Position numbers and translations under genes: made by a program. Shown here piece by piece: positions 34,901 through 43,471 of a stretch of 64,000 nucleotides of DNA. The notes under the pieces were generated by a model. That model searched no databases. It saw only the letters and a program-made list of their open reading frames with translations, and was not told the origin of the DNA. Numbering within the stretch: the stretch's first letter is position 1; every line of letters starts with the position of its first letter. Location: contig JASDFA010000007.1 in the NCBI GenBank assembly GCA_035772735.1, forward strand, positions 140,243,001-140,307,000. Direction: 5' to 3'. The DNA is from Datura wrightii (lineage: Eukaryota > Streptophyta > Magnoliopsida > Solanales > Solanaceae).

Positions 34901-36066
34901 GTTGTAGTAACAATCCATTCAAATCACAAAAATTAAACTCTTAGCAAACATCATCAAAAATATATTTTTTTTAAAAACCTTGGGGAGAGTTGGCTCCAAT
35001 CTTTGTAATAGGTCATCCATATGTGTTGATTCATCACCCTGCAACAAGATACCGAAAAAACTGTTAGATGCGTCATGATCACCTGTTTCTCTGCACACAA
35101 AATGCAACAATGAACAGAACTGCGTTGCCTAGTAGAGATCTAGCATCAGAAATCAAGATAGTCCACTTCTTCTACTGGCTAAAAGTTTCAAAATGAACAA
35201 TGATAAAGGCAGCTCGTGAGGTTTCCTATACAGAAGAAATTACCTTTGACTGATTCCCAATCTTAGCATTACTATGTCGACCGTAGATTCTAAGTCCACC
35301 CTGATTCCATCAAGAGTTCCCCAGTTTAGAAGATCAATGAGTAGTTATTAAATAGCAATATCATTAAATGCTGCAGGTACTTACTGAGGCTAAACTTTGT
35401 TGTGTTGTTGTATATCCTGCAAAAAGTAAATGCCAGATCAAGTTACAGAAAATCCTTCTAAAAATGGCTACAACTAAAAAGCTTCGTGAAGATATGTGTT
35501 CCTTATCTTTATCTTAAGAAGGGGAAAGGTTTTATCCATAGTGACATGATAAAAGCACAGTCTGTTACTCTTTTGTTATCTCACTTCTTCTTTTCTCTCT
35601 ATATATTGGCGTTCTCTTTTCAGCAGGGGCGAGGGGGATCAGGAACCATTCTTAGATCTGGGAAGCCAATTAAAGTTACTAAAAATGCTATTGTCTGGAT
35701 TGATAAAGTTGAATGGTCTTCCTTCCATATAAAGAGAAAAAAGGATTTTAACTTGAAATTTGGCCAAAGAAGATAACGATGGCCTAATTGCACCACAGAT
35801 TTGCATTAGAAGAGAGCAGGTTCAAAACAAAATCATGGATCCAATTTGCAATGAGCAAAAGTTTTTGGCATTCAACAAGAGAATGCGGAGCAAGCAAGGA
35901 TAATCTGGGGTCATTGCATATTACCCGAAGAGTGGAAACCGTTATGGAGGCCAAGTAGAAAGACCAAAGGCACGAGCAAGGAAAGAAAAACGAGACCCAA
36001 CACCGCAACTACCAAACCTTTCCATCGCCTCTTAGCCGAAAGAGCACCTCCTATCCCACCCTTCAT
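13984..36066 (-). CDS. GAUT7: GAUT7-like GT8 homogalacturonan galacturonosyltransferase, ten exons over 22 kb
   Basis: Minus-strand exons in order: 36066-35925, 35416-35385, 35300-35244, 35038-34979, 27660-27612, 26919-26873, 26748-26378, 25599-25242, 25150-24617 and 14247-13984. All introns are GT-AG and the phases give 1914 nt (637 aa plus TAG). Residues 1-17 are cytosolic and basic (AKRRWK). A signal anchor follows at about 18-41 (GLVVAVLGLVFLSLLVPLVFL), then a variable stem. The conserved part begins near residue 150 (GEKLCELKFGSYC). The GT8 metal-binding DDD is at 472-474 and H.NGNMKPW at 600-608. Family knowledge: GAUT7 is a Golgi type II protein that anchors GAUT1 in the pectin-synthesising complex. 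Assignment to GAUT7 rather than another GAUT rests on the short stem exons and overall similarity, recalled from memory. Introns 4 (7.3 kb) and 9 (10.4 kb) are packed with transposons. Exon 7 begins with an in-frame repeat and the exon 9 donor is duplicated. Confidence 0.9.
14505..14900. repeat. Diverged tandem duplication (~200-bp unit) in GAUT7 intron 9
   Basis: Two copies share CCCATAGTTTGTGG, CCA..AAAATC.AC.CCAAAA, AAAGAAA.GGAGGC and TTAGTATTTTTCCA in the same order, at about 14505-14720 and 14725-14900. The second copy is shorter. No coding content. Confidence 0.7.
14901..16619. other. GAUT7 intron 9: unclassified repeat-like sequence
   Basis: No gene is supported. A duplicated motif, CATTCATATGAT.CCCTCAATT followed by TAAGACATAGCCA, occurs at about 15702-15742 and 15827-15870. 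A short direct repeat with TCACATTATGAGAA occurs at 16514 and 16548. A minus-strand frame of 80 codons at 16032-16274 has no family motif I recognise. Confidence 0.35.
16620..16855 (+). pseudogene. LINE zf-RVT fragment in GAUT7 intron 9
   Basis: The plus strand gives FFTAKNLRNGK, then CVYHSGVDVDHLLLRC, then RVASML, matching the Cys/His pattern (C..C....DHL..HC) of the LINE RT zinc-binding domain with the second Cys changed. GAPLALM follows further downstream. It ends where an opposite-strand L1 endonuclease fragment begins. Confidence 0.65.
16855..17330 (-). pseudogene. L1 endonuclease C-terminal fragment in GAUT7 intron 9
   Basis: The reverse strand reads FSVIRFLEEGSPEAI (from the usual GDFNVIR), then DIIDITLTEANFTWRN.RS and SWIDKILIS, then ILLDSGG near 16860. 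This is the order seen at the end of plant L1 apurinic endonuclease domains. Stops interrupt it. Head-to-tail joining with the plus-strand LINE piece shows independent insertions or rearrangement. Confidence 0.65.
17331..18083. other. GAUT7 intron 9: repeat-derived, no clear identity
   Basis: Minus-strand frames at 17801-18052 and nearby are probably LINE-related, but I see no diagnostic motif. Nothing else is supported. Confidence 0.3.
19220..21642 (-). pseudogene. 5'-truncated L1 LINE, RT to poly(A), antisense in GAUT7 intron 9
   Basis: The reverse strand starts in the RT (GRQILDAALLANELVDSRIKQ near 21630) and continues through a YADD-equivalent box reading YAND. It then runs through the long open segment 21180-20788 (DNIGCQMGSLPTKYLGMSLG, ARWKNHYLSLGGRLTLINSV) and the zf-RVT end near 19450-19620, finishing in an oligo(T) at 19227-19236, the reverse complement of the poly(A) tail. 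Near-identical flanks (TTTGACTGCTCTTC at 19206-19219; TTTGATGCTCTTC at 21643-21655) look like the target duplication. Stops, frameshifts and loss of a catalytic Asp make it inactive. Confidence 0.85.
19689..20047. mobile_element. hAT-like MITE nested in the L1
   Basis: The ends are CAGTGTAATCAAAAGTG at the left and, on the other strand from the right end, CAGTGTTGTCAAAACACG. Subterminal AAGCGC motifs occur at both sides and a (TA)n run sits at about 19817-19842. The flanking 8-mers do not match, so the target duplication has decayed or the ends are off by a few bases. Confidence 0.65.
22265..23310. mobile_element. Stowaway MITE split by a Tourist-like MITE
   Basis: Terminal inverted repeats are CTTCCTCTGTTTC at the left and CTCCTTCCGTTTC on the other strand at the right, each flanked by TA (22263-22264 and 23311-23312). 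Inside, at 22324-22358, a short GTGGGATTTCACTGGG-(TTG)n piece resembles an RTE LINE tail. The rest is interrupted by the element at 22404-23151. Confidence 0.8.
22404..23151. mobile_element. Tourist-like (PIF/Harbinger) MITE with TTA target duplication
   Basis: It is flanked by TTA on both sides (22401-22403 and 23152-23154). The left end is GGAGTCGTTTCGTTA, and the right end read on the other strand is GGGGTCGTTTGGTTATG. Subterminal repeats of TTCATGTATTAATTTTAT and TACCTACATAACTAAT-like motifs make up much of the element. No transposase is encoded. Confidence 0.82.
23313..24526. other. GAUT7 intron 9, exon-9-proximal part
   Basis: No gene is supported. A minus-strand stretch at 23480-23930 reads in pieces like KWAVRA and SFKVKPNRMLKLGA and may be a remnant of an L1 ORF1. 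This is a weak suggestion only. Confidence 0.3.
24527..24626 (-). repeat. 50-bp tandem duplication across the GAUT7 exon 9 splice donor
   Basis: Two 50-bp units (24527-24576 and 24577-24626) differ at only a few bases. The unit next to the exon holds the last 10 bases of exon 9 and its donor (CAGAG|GTCAGT on the minus strand). The intronic unit repeats the same exon end followed by GTCATT, making a second potential donor 50 bp downstream. Confidence 0.88.
26659..26748 (-). repeat. In-frame tandem repeat at the start of GAUT7 exon 7
   Basis: Three imperfect units of about 36 nt encode QSTGVGDLTKKK, HSTDVGDFVNRK and QSTDVGATPAAE in the variable luminal stem. The repeat begins at the exon's 3' splice site, so each unit also copies part of the exon boundary. 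Confidence 0.85.
27038..27458. mobile_element. MITE with a G-rich minisatellite inside, GAUT7 intron 5/6 side
   Basis: Inverted ends are GGGTGTGTTTGGTATGAAGG at the left and, from the right end on the other strand, GGGTGTGAATTTGGCGG, followed on both sides by AAAATG/CTTTTCC. Inside, 27191-27243 and 27244-27295 are two copies of a ~52-bp GT-rich unit (GGTGGGGTT.AGGGCTATG). A target duplication is not clear. Confidence 0.65.
28041..28245 (-). mobile_element. Au-like tRNA-derived SINE with 8-bp target duplication
   Basis: On the minus strand a polymerase III A box (TGCCTAGTGGGC, 28225-28236) and B box (GGTTCAAATTCC, 28182-28193) lie in the expected order, and the element ends in an A-rich tail (T run at 28041-28044 on the plus strand). 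AGTATTTT flanks both sides (28033-28040 and 28246-28253). It is closely related to the copy at 33130-33352 and resembles the plant Au SINE family (from memory). Confidence 0.85.
28427..28711 (+). pseudogene. ndhJ: Plastid ndhJ fragment (NUPT) in GAUT7 intron 4
   Basis: An open stretch of 94 codons matches the C-terminal 60 percent of chloroplast NAD(P)H dehydrogenase subunit J, including VDQPEEVCIKIFA, RESYDMLGISYDNHPRLK and PESWIGWP.RKDYI.PNFYE, and ends at the natural stop. The upstream third of the gene is missing and no plastid flanking gene is seen. Several replacements against the plastid protein as I recall it suggest an old transfer. It lies antisense to GAUT7 and is spliced out, so function is unlikely. 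Confidence 0.88.
28814..29044 (+). other. Unidentified 76-codon frame with hydrophobic segments
   Basis: The frame has two hydrophobic stretches (LAWLLELLVTCVSLLCFSLF and IISTLAAIGFLIPPQLLIL) and a basic C end. No family is recognised. It lies in GAUT7 intron 4 next to the ndhJ fragment and could be a gene or transposon fragment, or chance. Confidence 0.2.
29450..31545 (+). repeat. Old Del/Tekay-like LTR (approximate start) in GAUT7 intron 4
   Basis: Text typical of Solanaceae Tekay-type LTRs appears in order: alternating GGACCGTAAGTGG/CCACAAGTG motifs at 29880-30010, a GTGGCAGATAACGAC region near 30725, TTGTCGGGGGCCGCTACACT near 31080, and an end reading GGCACGGGTGTTGG then CTTGGGGTGTGATA. 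This parallels the CACCAGGTGCCCG / GGTGGGGTGTGACA end of the young element at 54480. The left limit and target duplication were not resolved. The RTE LINE begins at the next base. Confidence 0.5.
32942..33774. mobile_element. hAT-like non-autonomous element inside the RTE LINE
   Basis: The left end is TAGGGGTGGGCCTGGAATGG; the right end read on the other strand is TAGGATTGGGCATGGAATGG. It is flanked by GTTAGTTG (32934-32941) and GTTATGTG (33775-33782), a nearly matching 8-bp target duplication. The body is AT-rich with many GGTATTTGGTA / ACCGAAACCGAA motifs, has no transposase, and is itself split by a SINE. Confidence 0.8.
33130..33352 (-). mobile_element. Au-like SINE nested in the hAT-like element
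   Basis: Minus-strand A box (TGACCTAGTGGTC, 33328-33340) and B box (AGGTTCAAACCT, 33287-33298), with an oligo(T) tail complement at 33130-33136. It is clearly the same family as 28041-28245. The target duplication is imperfect (CATACATT / CACATATT). Confidence 0.8.
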
Positions 36067-37100
36067 CTCTTCCTCCCCTTCCTATTCCTCCTCCTCTCGT
36101 TTGCCTTCTCCACCTTTGCAATTCGCTCTGATTTATTCTCCTCCTTCAACTGCCAACAGCGTTTGTCCAGAATCTACACGACAATGTCTGTGTCCGGTAG
36201 CCTGTTTGTCCGGCGCCGTCGAAGTAAAATCGTCCGGCCGAGGCCCGGCGGGTGAGATCGCAGGGTAGCGATCTGATTGGGGAAAAAGAAAATAAGAAAA
36301 CACAATAACAAAGCGCAAAGATCTGGGTCACAATTCACAAACTATTTTGGTAGCTTTTGGATATGGCAATATAGTCCCCGACTTTATGTAATTGGAAAAC
36401 AGATTTTATACTTTTTAAAAATAAATAATATTTTGAGACATAATTTTAGTTTTAAGTATTCTATTTCAACTTTAATTTTATTTCTTTTTCTCTACTTCAT
36501 CCTTATTAATGTTTGAATTATGTACTCATAGGACCTATAATTGTAGTGTTCTTGATTCTGTTTAAATTGATTTTATTCAAATAATTGTATCAAATATATA
36601 TCAATATGCTAAATGTATAAAACTAATTTTAACTAAAATATAAATAAGCTTTTCTCCTTCTTGTTTTTGTTGGGTTTTCCTTTTACTTTTTTATTTATTT
36701 ATACTATGTGTGTATGTTTTTTCTTCTTGTTTCAATTTCTTCATTGTATAAATATAGTAGTTAATCATATTATGAAATTGCCAAGATGCTAGTGTCATTT
36801 GTTTTGATTGATATTAACATGTTTGAATCTCAATACATATTTAAATACTAAAATATGTATTAAGATTTAGATATTTAAATTTTGAAGATACATTCAAATA
36901 TTAAGATATTGTATTAAAAATTGAATACCGAATAATTAAGATATTTTTTTTTTCAATATAAATATATAAAATTTGTCTTTATTTAAAAATTAATAAATAT
37001 AAAATTTAAATAAATTATTATATTTATTTTAATATTATATTAATAAAATATTTTTTAAAAATTATATGGATAATATAATAACTAGCGATGATGATTATAG
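36067..37100. other. GAUT7 5' UTR, promoter region and start of the AT-rich block
   Basis: On the minus strand the 60 bases before the ATG are purine-rich (GGAGAAGG, GAGAGGAGGAGGAAT, GGAAGGGGAGGAAGAG). GC-rich sequence continues to about 36260, then turns sharply AT-rich. No certain TATA box or start site could be fixed. The promoter lies somewhere above about 36200. Confidence 0.4.
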
Positions 37101-37103
37101 ACG

Positions 37104-37140
37104 CTGATTAAAGACTAGTCTTGGACACGTGCAACGCACA
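37104..37140 (-). other. Possible Helitron 3' terminus (hairpin plus CTAG)
   Basis: The minus strand reads ACATGTGC-GTT-GCACGTGT, a hairpin with one mismatch in an 8-bp stem, then CCAAGACTAG followed by T. Plant Helitrons end in CTRR just after a short hairpin and insert between A and T. No Rep/helicase is present, so this would be a non-autonomous copy if real. Confidence 0.35.
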
Positions 37141-37537
37141 TGTAACCCACTAATCGATATGAATATTTTTAAATAATATACGTAAATCAAAATTAGTATT
37201 GATGAGTTATGCAAAATTTAAAAGAAAAATGTAACTCAAATAGATGAACGGTGATCCTATTCGATGTCATTGCAACGCACAATTTTAATTAATGGAATTG
37301 CTATTCTATTAAGTTGAAAGCATATTATTTTAAACACTTCTTTAGCAATATTATTTTTTATTACTTTTGTCAATAATGTTACAGTTTGTAACTGTACATA
37401 ATCAATGAATTGGTATAAATATTTTTTTATGCATTTCTTGACAATTCAACAATACATAGTTTAAATGTGGGCTATGATTACAAACGTTTCAAGTCTTAAA
37501 GTTTTATGTGTTGTTTTAAAAAACCGCAACCTCCATA

Positions 37538-40400
37538 TTTTTGCTGCATACATATCAAGAAGTTGTGTCAAATGAAATTAATATTTTGAAAAAAATTATA
37601 CAAAAATTTATAGCTAAACTATTTCTAAGTATGTTTTTGTATTAGTGTTTAATACAAACGGTCTTAAAATATTTTTTTGATATTTGAATGTAAAGATTAT
37701 GTAATTCTAATAGGGACAAACTAAATAAAAAAAATTAAAAAATAAGAAGTAGACTATATTAATTATAGCCTATAGGGCGATATCTATTTGCTATGCATAT
37801 TGCGGGGGAAAAAAGGTGTAATAAGTAATTTAATAAACTTGATAAAATAAGCTTTTTTTTACACTAAATATTCATGATATTGATCTTAAATATTCATCAC
37901 TAAATCTCTATTCTGAAGTTTACAGTCGACATCATCATAGAGAAAAAACATGTTGTCCATTTTATAAACTCAAATTGGTGAGATAATATAAATAATAAAT
38001 ATTTTAAGAGTATATATTGAACATTATCAAAAATTGCTAACAATATTACAATTCGAAAAAGTTCTCAATAAGAAATAAAATAGTAACTCTCTCCTACTTA
38101 GGATAAATAGTGGAATTGATATAAGCACTATTTTTTTCAAGCAAAAATTTATAATTAAACAAAAAAAAATACAAAGAAAATTTAAACACATTTATATGTA
38201 ATTAAAATATTCTAAATAGAATCACAACCTATGCGTAAAAGTAAGTGTATGTGAGACCTTTATTTATTCAAACTCAAATCCTTTAGCACTCCTTTGAATA
38301 TTGGGATTAATATTTGACAAAAATCAAAATCAAATCAAGATTGACACGACATAACACAATCATCTAAAGAATACTTCATAATCATTCAAAAGATTGTATA
38401 TTCAAAATAATCAATCTCCAAAGTTTTAAGAAACACAAAAAGGCTTATAAAAATAATATAAGTGCTTTAAAATTTCAATTCATTATCTTCAAGAAGATTA
38501 AAAAGTACTGTATAGCACTTGCACTTTCAGAATTTTAAGTGTATGCCTCCCTTTGAAATGCAGATGTATGTAAGCCGATTTCCTTGAGTTCACCATTAAA
38601 ATAAATCTTTTGAATAAATAATAGTTTTTCCAACAAATATTTATTTAAGTTTTCTGATGTAGCTAATAGACTTATATAGACATATTCCAGGAAGATAAAA
38701 GGATGTCATAAAATTATATATAAAATAATATTTGAGAGTTATGGGGATAACTCATAATTAATAGAGGTTTCAATGACAATATTAAAGAGAGGAAAGAAGT
38801 TGAAAAAATCATATATTGATAGATATTAAAATTTATAATAAAAAATAAATTATTAGAGAGGAAAAAACTGATTAATTATATTTATAAAAGCCCAACAAAT
38901 ACAATATGAAAAGAATTGAGAAGAAAAAAGGGAAAAAGAAAAATCTACTGCAAGTTTTTCCACCTTTTTGCCGCATACATATCAAGAAGTTGTGTCAAAT
39001 GAAATTAATATTTTGAAGAGATTATACTAAAATTTATAGTTAAACTATTTCTAAGTATGTTTTGTTATTAGTGTTTAACACAAACGGTCTTAAAATGTTT
39101 TTTGATATTTGAATATAAAGATCACGTGATTCTAATAGGGACAAATTAAACCAAAACAAATTTAAAACTAAAAAATAGACTATGTTAATTATAGCCCATA
39201 GGGCGATACTTGCTATGCATATTACGGGGAAAAAAAGGTGTAATAAGCAATTAAATAAGATTGACATAATAAACTTTTTTTAACACTAAATATTTGTGAG
39301 ATTGATCTTAAATATTCATCACTAAATCTTTATTTCTGAAGTTTACAATCGACATCATCATAGATAAAGAAAAAATAAGTTGTCCATTTTATAAACTCAA
39401 ATTGATGAGATAATAGAATTAATAAATATTTTAAGGATATATATTGAACATTATTACAAATTGCCAACAATATTACAATTGAAAAGTTCTCAATAAGAAA
39501 TGAAATAGTAACTCTCTCCTAGTTAGGAGAAATAGTGTAATTGATATAAGCACTATTTTTTCAAGTAAAAATTTATAATTACATAAAAAAAAAATATATA
39601 TATATATATATAAGAGAAAATTTAAACAAATTTATATGTAATTAAAATATTCTAAATAGAATCATAACCTATACGTTGAAGTAAGTGTACACGAGACCTT
39701 TATTTATTCAAACTCAAATCCTTTAGCACTCTCTTATGCATTGGATTAATATCTAACAAAAATCAAAATCAAATCAAGATTGACATGACACAACACAATC
39801 ACCCCAAAGGATACTTCATAATCATTCAAAAGATCATATATCCAAAATAATCAATCTCCAAACTTTAAGAAACACAAAAAGGCTTATAAAAATAATATCA
39901 GTGCTTCAAAATTTCAACTCCTCATCTTCAAGAAGATTAAAAAAATACTATATAGTACTTGCACTCTTAGAATTTTAAGCGTATGCCTCCCACTTAAAAA
40001 TGCAGACATGTGCAAGCCGATTTCTTTGAGTTCACCAATCAAACAAATTTTTTGAATAAATAATAGTTTTTTCAACAAATATTTGTTTAAGTTTTCTGAT
40101 GTAGCTAATAGACTTATATTGACATATTTTAGGAAGATAAAAAGATGTCATCAAATTATACATAAAATAATATTTGAGAGTTATGGGCATAACTCATAAT
40201 TAATAGAGGTTTCAATGACAATATTAAAGAGAGGGGGCAGTTGAAAAATCATATATTGATAGATATTAAAATCTCTAATAAAAATAAATTATTAGAGAGG
40301 AAAAAATTGATTAACTATATTTATAAAAGCCTAAAAAATACAATATGAAAAAAATTGAGAAGAAAAAAGGGAAAAAGAAAAATCTAGTGCAAGTTTTTCA
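37538..40400. repeat. 1.43-kb tandem direct duplication
   Basis: Copy 1 is about 37538-38964 and copy 2 about 38965-40400. Shared landmarks run in the same order, for example GCATACATATCAAGAAGTTG (37545 / 38973), CTATAGGGCGATA-like text (37770 / 39198), GTAACTCTCTCCTA and TTTATTTATTCAAACTCAAA. The period starts at 1427 and grows to about 1440 because copy 2 gained a TA run at 39594-39612. No coding content. Both copies contain many small differences, so the duplication is not recent. Confidence 0.88.
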
Positions 40401-40712
40401 TGATGAGATCAAGGGACATGACCATTGTTTTCAAGTTAATAAAATAGAAGATTATTTATTACCATTTATTACATTTGTTGAAAATTTAAAAGTTACTTGA
40501 GTTTCAAAAATTACAAGATATGTAATATATTTTGTATGCATATTTAATAGAGTAGTGGAAAATACTCTCTATTTTGACTATTTATTTAAAATATTTTTAA
40601 ATATCTAACATTAGTATCAAGAAAATAATAATTTTAGGGGCATTAGTGTCCATTAATATTTTAGGTTATTATGATCTTATATCTTTTTAACTTTATGGTT
40701 TTCCTATTTTAG

Positions 40713-40713
<1 letters not shown>

Positions 40714-40800
<87 letters not shown>
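40714..40800. repeat. Compound (TA)n(GA)n microsatellite
   Basis: About 60 bases of TA repeats run directly into about 25 bases of GA repeats, without interruption. Confidence 0.95.
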
Positions 40801-43440
40801 TTTATGAATAAAACGGTAATCCAACTTTGATATTAGAACTTGTGAGGCTCCCACTTTTAGTATAATATAATATATGATAGTATATGATTATAATAAAATA
40901 TTATAAAATTATTTTAAATTGAAGGATAAAATGGTCGCTCAATATTTGATGGGCAAATTGGTCTTTTAACTTTGAATTTCTCACTTTTAGAATAGGATGA
41001 TATAATAAATAAAATATAATTATTATATATAGAATTTAGTTTTAGGACGAGGAGTAATTTAATTGATTAATATTTTTTAAAGAGTATTTTCGTAATCTAA
41101 CTTTTAACTTAGGATCTTCCTACTTATATGAAATACTAGTTTTAGTGTACGTGCTTTGCGCGTGCCCCTCATATTAATAAGAACAAAATGTTAAAAGCAG
41201 CATAAATAATATTTAAAAGATGTGTTTGTATAACAATATAAGAATTTAGAAAGAAAATTATAAATTTAATGTTAATATATTATTATGTTTAAAAATTTGA
41301 TTTAATCCAGTAGTACTTTCCTCAGTTTGTTCTAATATTCGTTTCAATGAATAAAACGTCATAAAAATAGCGTTTGATTGAAAGATGAAATATCCTTCAT
41401 TTTTCATGAGCACTTAAATGCATGTAGTATGTGTATATCTCATGTTAATAATTACAAAAAAAAATTATATTACTACATTATTAATATATTAACATTTAAT
41501 ATAAATATTAACCTTACGAAGACATATTGTAATACAAAGTTGTATAGTATAATAGAACATATGATATGAGTTATTTATTTAAACAATTAGCACTTGCGAA
41601 ATCGTTTCATAAGTTATTATATCACAACTCATGACTTGCTTTGACACTAATAATTGATATTATAAACACATTTATCTTTTTTGTAATTGATCATCCAAAT
41701 TAAGAAATTCATCAAAAATAGTGGAAACAAAACTCTATTTTTAAAAGGATAAAAAAGTGAATGATAGTTTGCTATGAGGTTTCGCATTTTAAATATTTAG
41801 TTATAATATAATTTTAACTTTTTTATTTTACGCTTTATGAGATGATTTCAACTTAATTTTTTCTCTTGGTCATAATCTATGTGTCTAATCAAACACCTTC
41901 ACATAAATTAAAATGAAAAAATAGTGTAGATTTAACTAAAAAGTGTGAATTATAAGAGCACTTGATTGATTGAAATCAATATAATTAGTGAAAAATATAG
42001 TACGAATTTTTGTGCCCTGCAAAAAATTAAACTTTAATGGTCAACAAAAAAAAAAATATAAAATATAATAAAAATAAATAAGAACTCAAACTCATATGTA
42101 AAAATATAAAATATAAATATAGAATATGAGATCATGAAAAGATTGCTTTACCTCAATAGATGAAACTTGAGAATGAGTAGATGAAGAATGTCAGTTACAA
42201 AACATACATTTTAAATCACGTAATATTAATATAAGACTCAATTAAAGGGCATAACATAATATCAATGTTAGACTCAACTAAAAGAGATAATCTAAATTCT
42301 GGCACAACAATTATTATTGTCTTTTTTAAATCCACAATATAAAAAAAATCATAACATGAAAAAAAAATAGATTAATACGAAAACATACAAGGTTGGAGAC
42401 TGAATCAAAAGTGATGATGTAGAAGAATTGATTAATTAAATTATGTAATTATAAATCTTTTTATAAAAGTAGAAGAATTTATAAATTAGGACATTACTAT
42501 CAAAAAGGAAAAAAAAATATTTCCCTTACTATGAATAAGGGGGAAAAAATTAAAAAAGAAAAAAATTCAATTAGAATTTTGTGCCATAAAAAAAAGGGAA
42601 CAAAAAAAATTTTCGTGGAACTTTTTGTTTTATTTTTAATTATTTGTTGTTATTATTTTTTAAAGGTTTATACTATAAATAGAGTTATACTATAAGTAGA
42701 AAATTCATATAATAAAATAAGGTAGAAAAAAATTCTTGACTATAAAAAAAAAGATTCACTGAATTTTTTTAAATTTTTTTGTAGGTTTACATCAAAAATA
42801 GAGTTATAGCAAAAATAAAAGGTGATGAAATAATTAAAAGTAATAATTTTGTAAATATTATAAATGTCAATTTTAACTATTATGAAATTTTTTAATAAAA
42901 AATAAAAAATTCAATCAACATTTTTAATAATTTTTACACTTTTAATATAATATAAATATAAATAATATGATTTTAAAGTAATGATAATGATTCTACATAA
43001 CTAAAATTAAAATATTTATTGAATGCAATTAAATGATACCTAAGTCAGTTCTCAAATAGTCAAAAAGTTAGTTTGTAATGCTTCGAAGAATAAAATGATG
43101 AATTTTTCTTTTTTCACATGCCCGTGAATTGTGATCATGTTACTTTATTATTTCCCGGAAAAGTCTAGAATTCCACATCTTATTATATTGATAACGGTTA
43201 TTTATATGAAATTAATAAATATATGATATTTTTATATATATATATTAATTAATTAAGATAATTCGGGTTTTGTTCTAGCTCAATACGAATAATATTATAT
43301 TGTGTAGCGGATGAATTAAAAATAGTTATTTGAAATTATTTTGTTATTTTTGAAGTTTAAAATAAATGTACTTATTTTTGCTTAGTCTAGCCATAATAGT
43401 TATTATTCTTAAACACTATAAATACTTTAATTATGAAATA
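40801..43440. other. AT-rich gene-free block
   Basis: No reading frame with a recognisable family, no LTR and no MITE ends are supported. Many A and T runs. At 41130-41170 the minus strand shows a short GCACGCG/AAAGCACGT hairpin followed by ACACTAAAACTAG and T, resembling a second Helitron-type 3' end. Confidence 0.35.
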
Positions 43441-43471
43441 CAATGTCGCACATGATCAATGCACAAGAAAA

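Larger units (their letters stand above)
31546..34907 (+). pseudogene. RTE-clade LINE (RT to 3' end), dead, interrupted by a hAT-like element
   Basis: Plus-strand frames give VMDLDIRRKKRKRVVYGLPR (about 31550), the RT (WSTMVLLYKNKGDI..CNNY.GIKLL near 32370-32445, FRETVWFHV region, KKAYDKGPRKVLWRRLEA near 32702-32755, GDSEHFPVVMGLHQG near 32837) and, after an interruption at 32942-33774, the motif-C region reading IVDNIVLVDETRCGVNAKLD instead of the FADD form. ESFKYLGSIIQGSGEIDDDV (about 33997) follows, then MKWRLAF and the C-terminal VEDKM.EA.LRWFGYVK (about 34320-34370). The 3' end is TTGTGGGATTACACTAG followed by (TTG)n at 34906. Stops, frameshifts and loss of a catalytic Asp show decay. 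Upstream endonuclease is missing. Confidence 0.88.

Noticed and set aside
35486..35776. 96-codon plus-strand frame in GAUT7 intron 1
   Set aside because: It lies antisense between confirmed exons 1 and 2 and no conserved family is recognised. It is probably chance or an unidentified repeat.
36146..36331. Minus-strand frames in the GC-rich region above the GAUT7 start
   Set aside because: They are in the 5' UTR/promoter side. The ATG at 36066 gives the expected MKGG...AKRRWKG start and signal anchor, so an upstream start is not needed.
40714..40800. Long TA run as a replication origin or promoter signal
   Set aside because: It is a plain dinucleotide microsatellite continuing into GA repeats, so no regulatory claim is justified.
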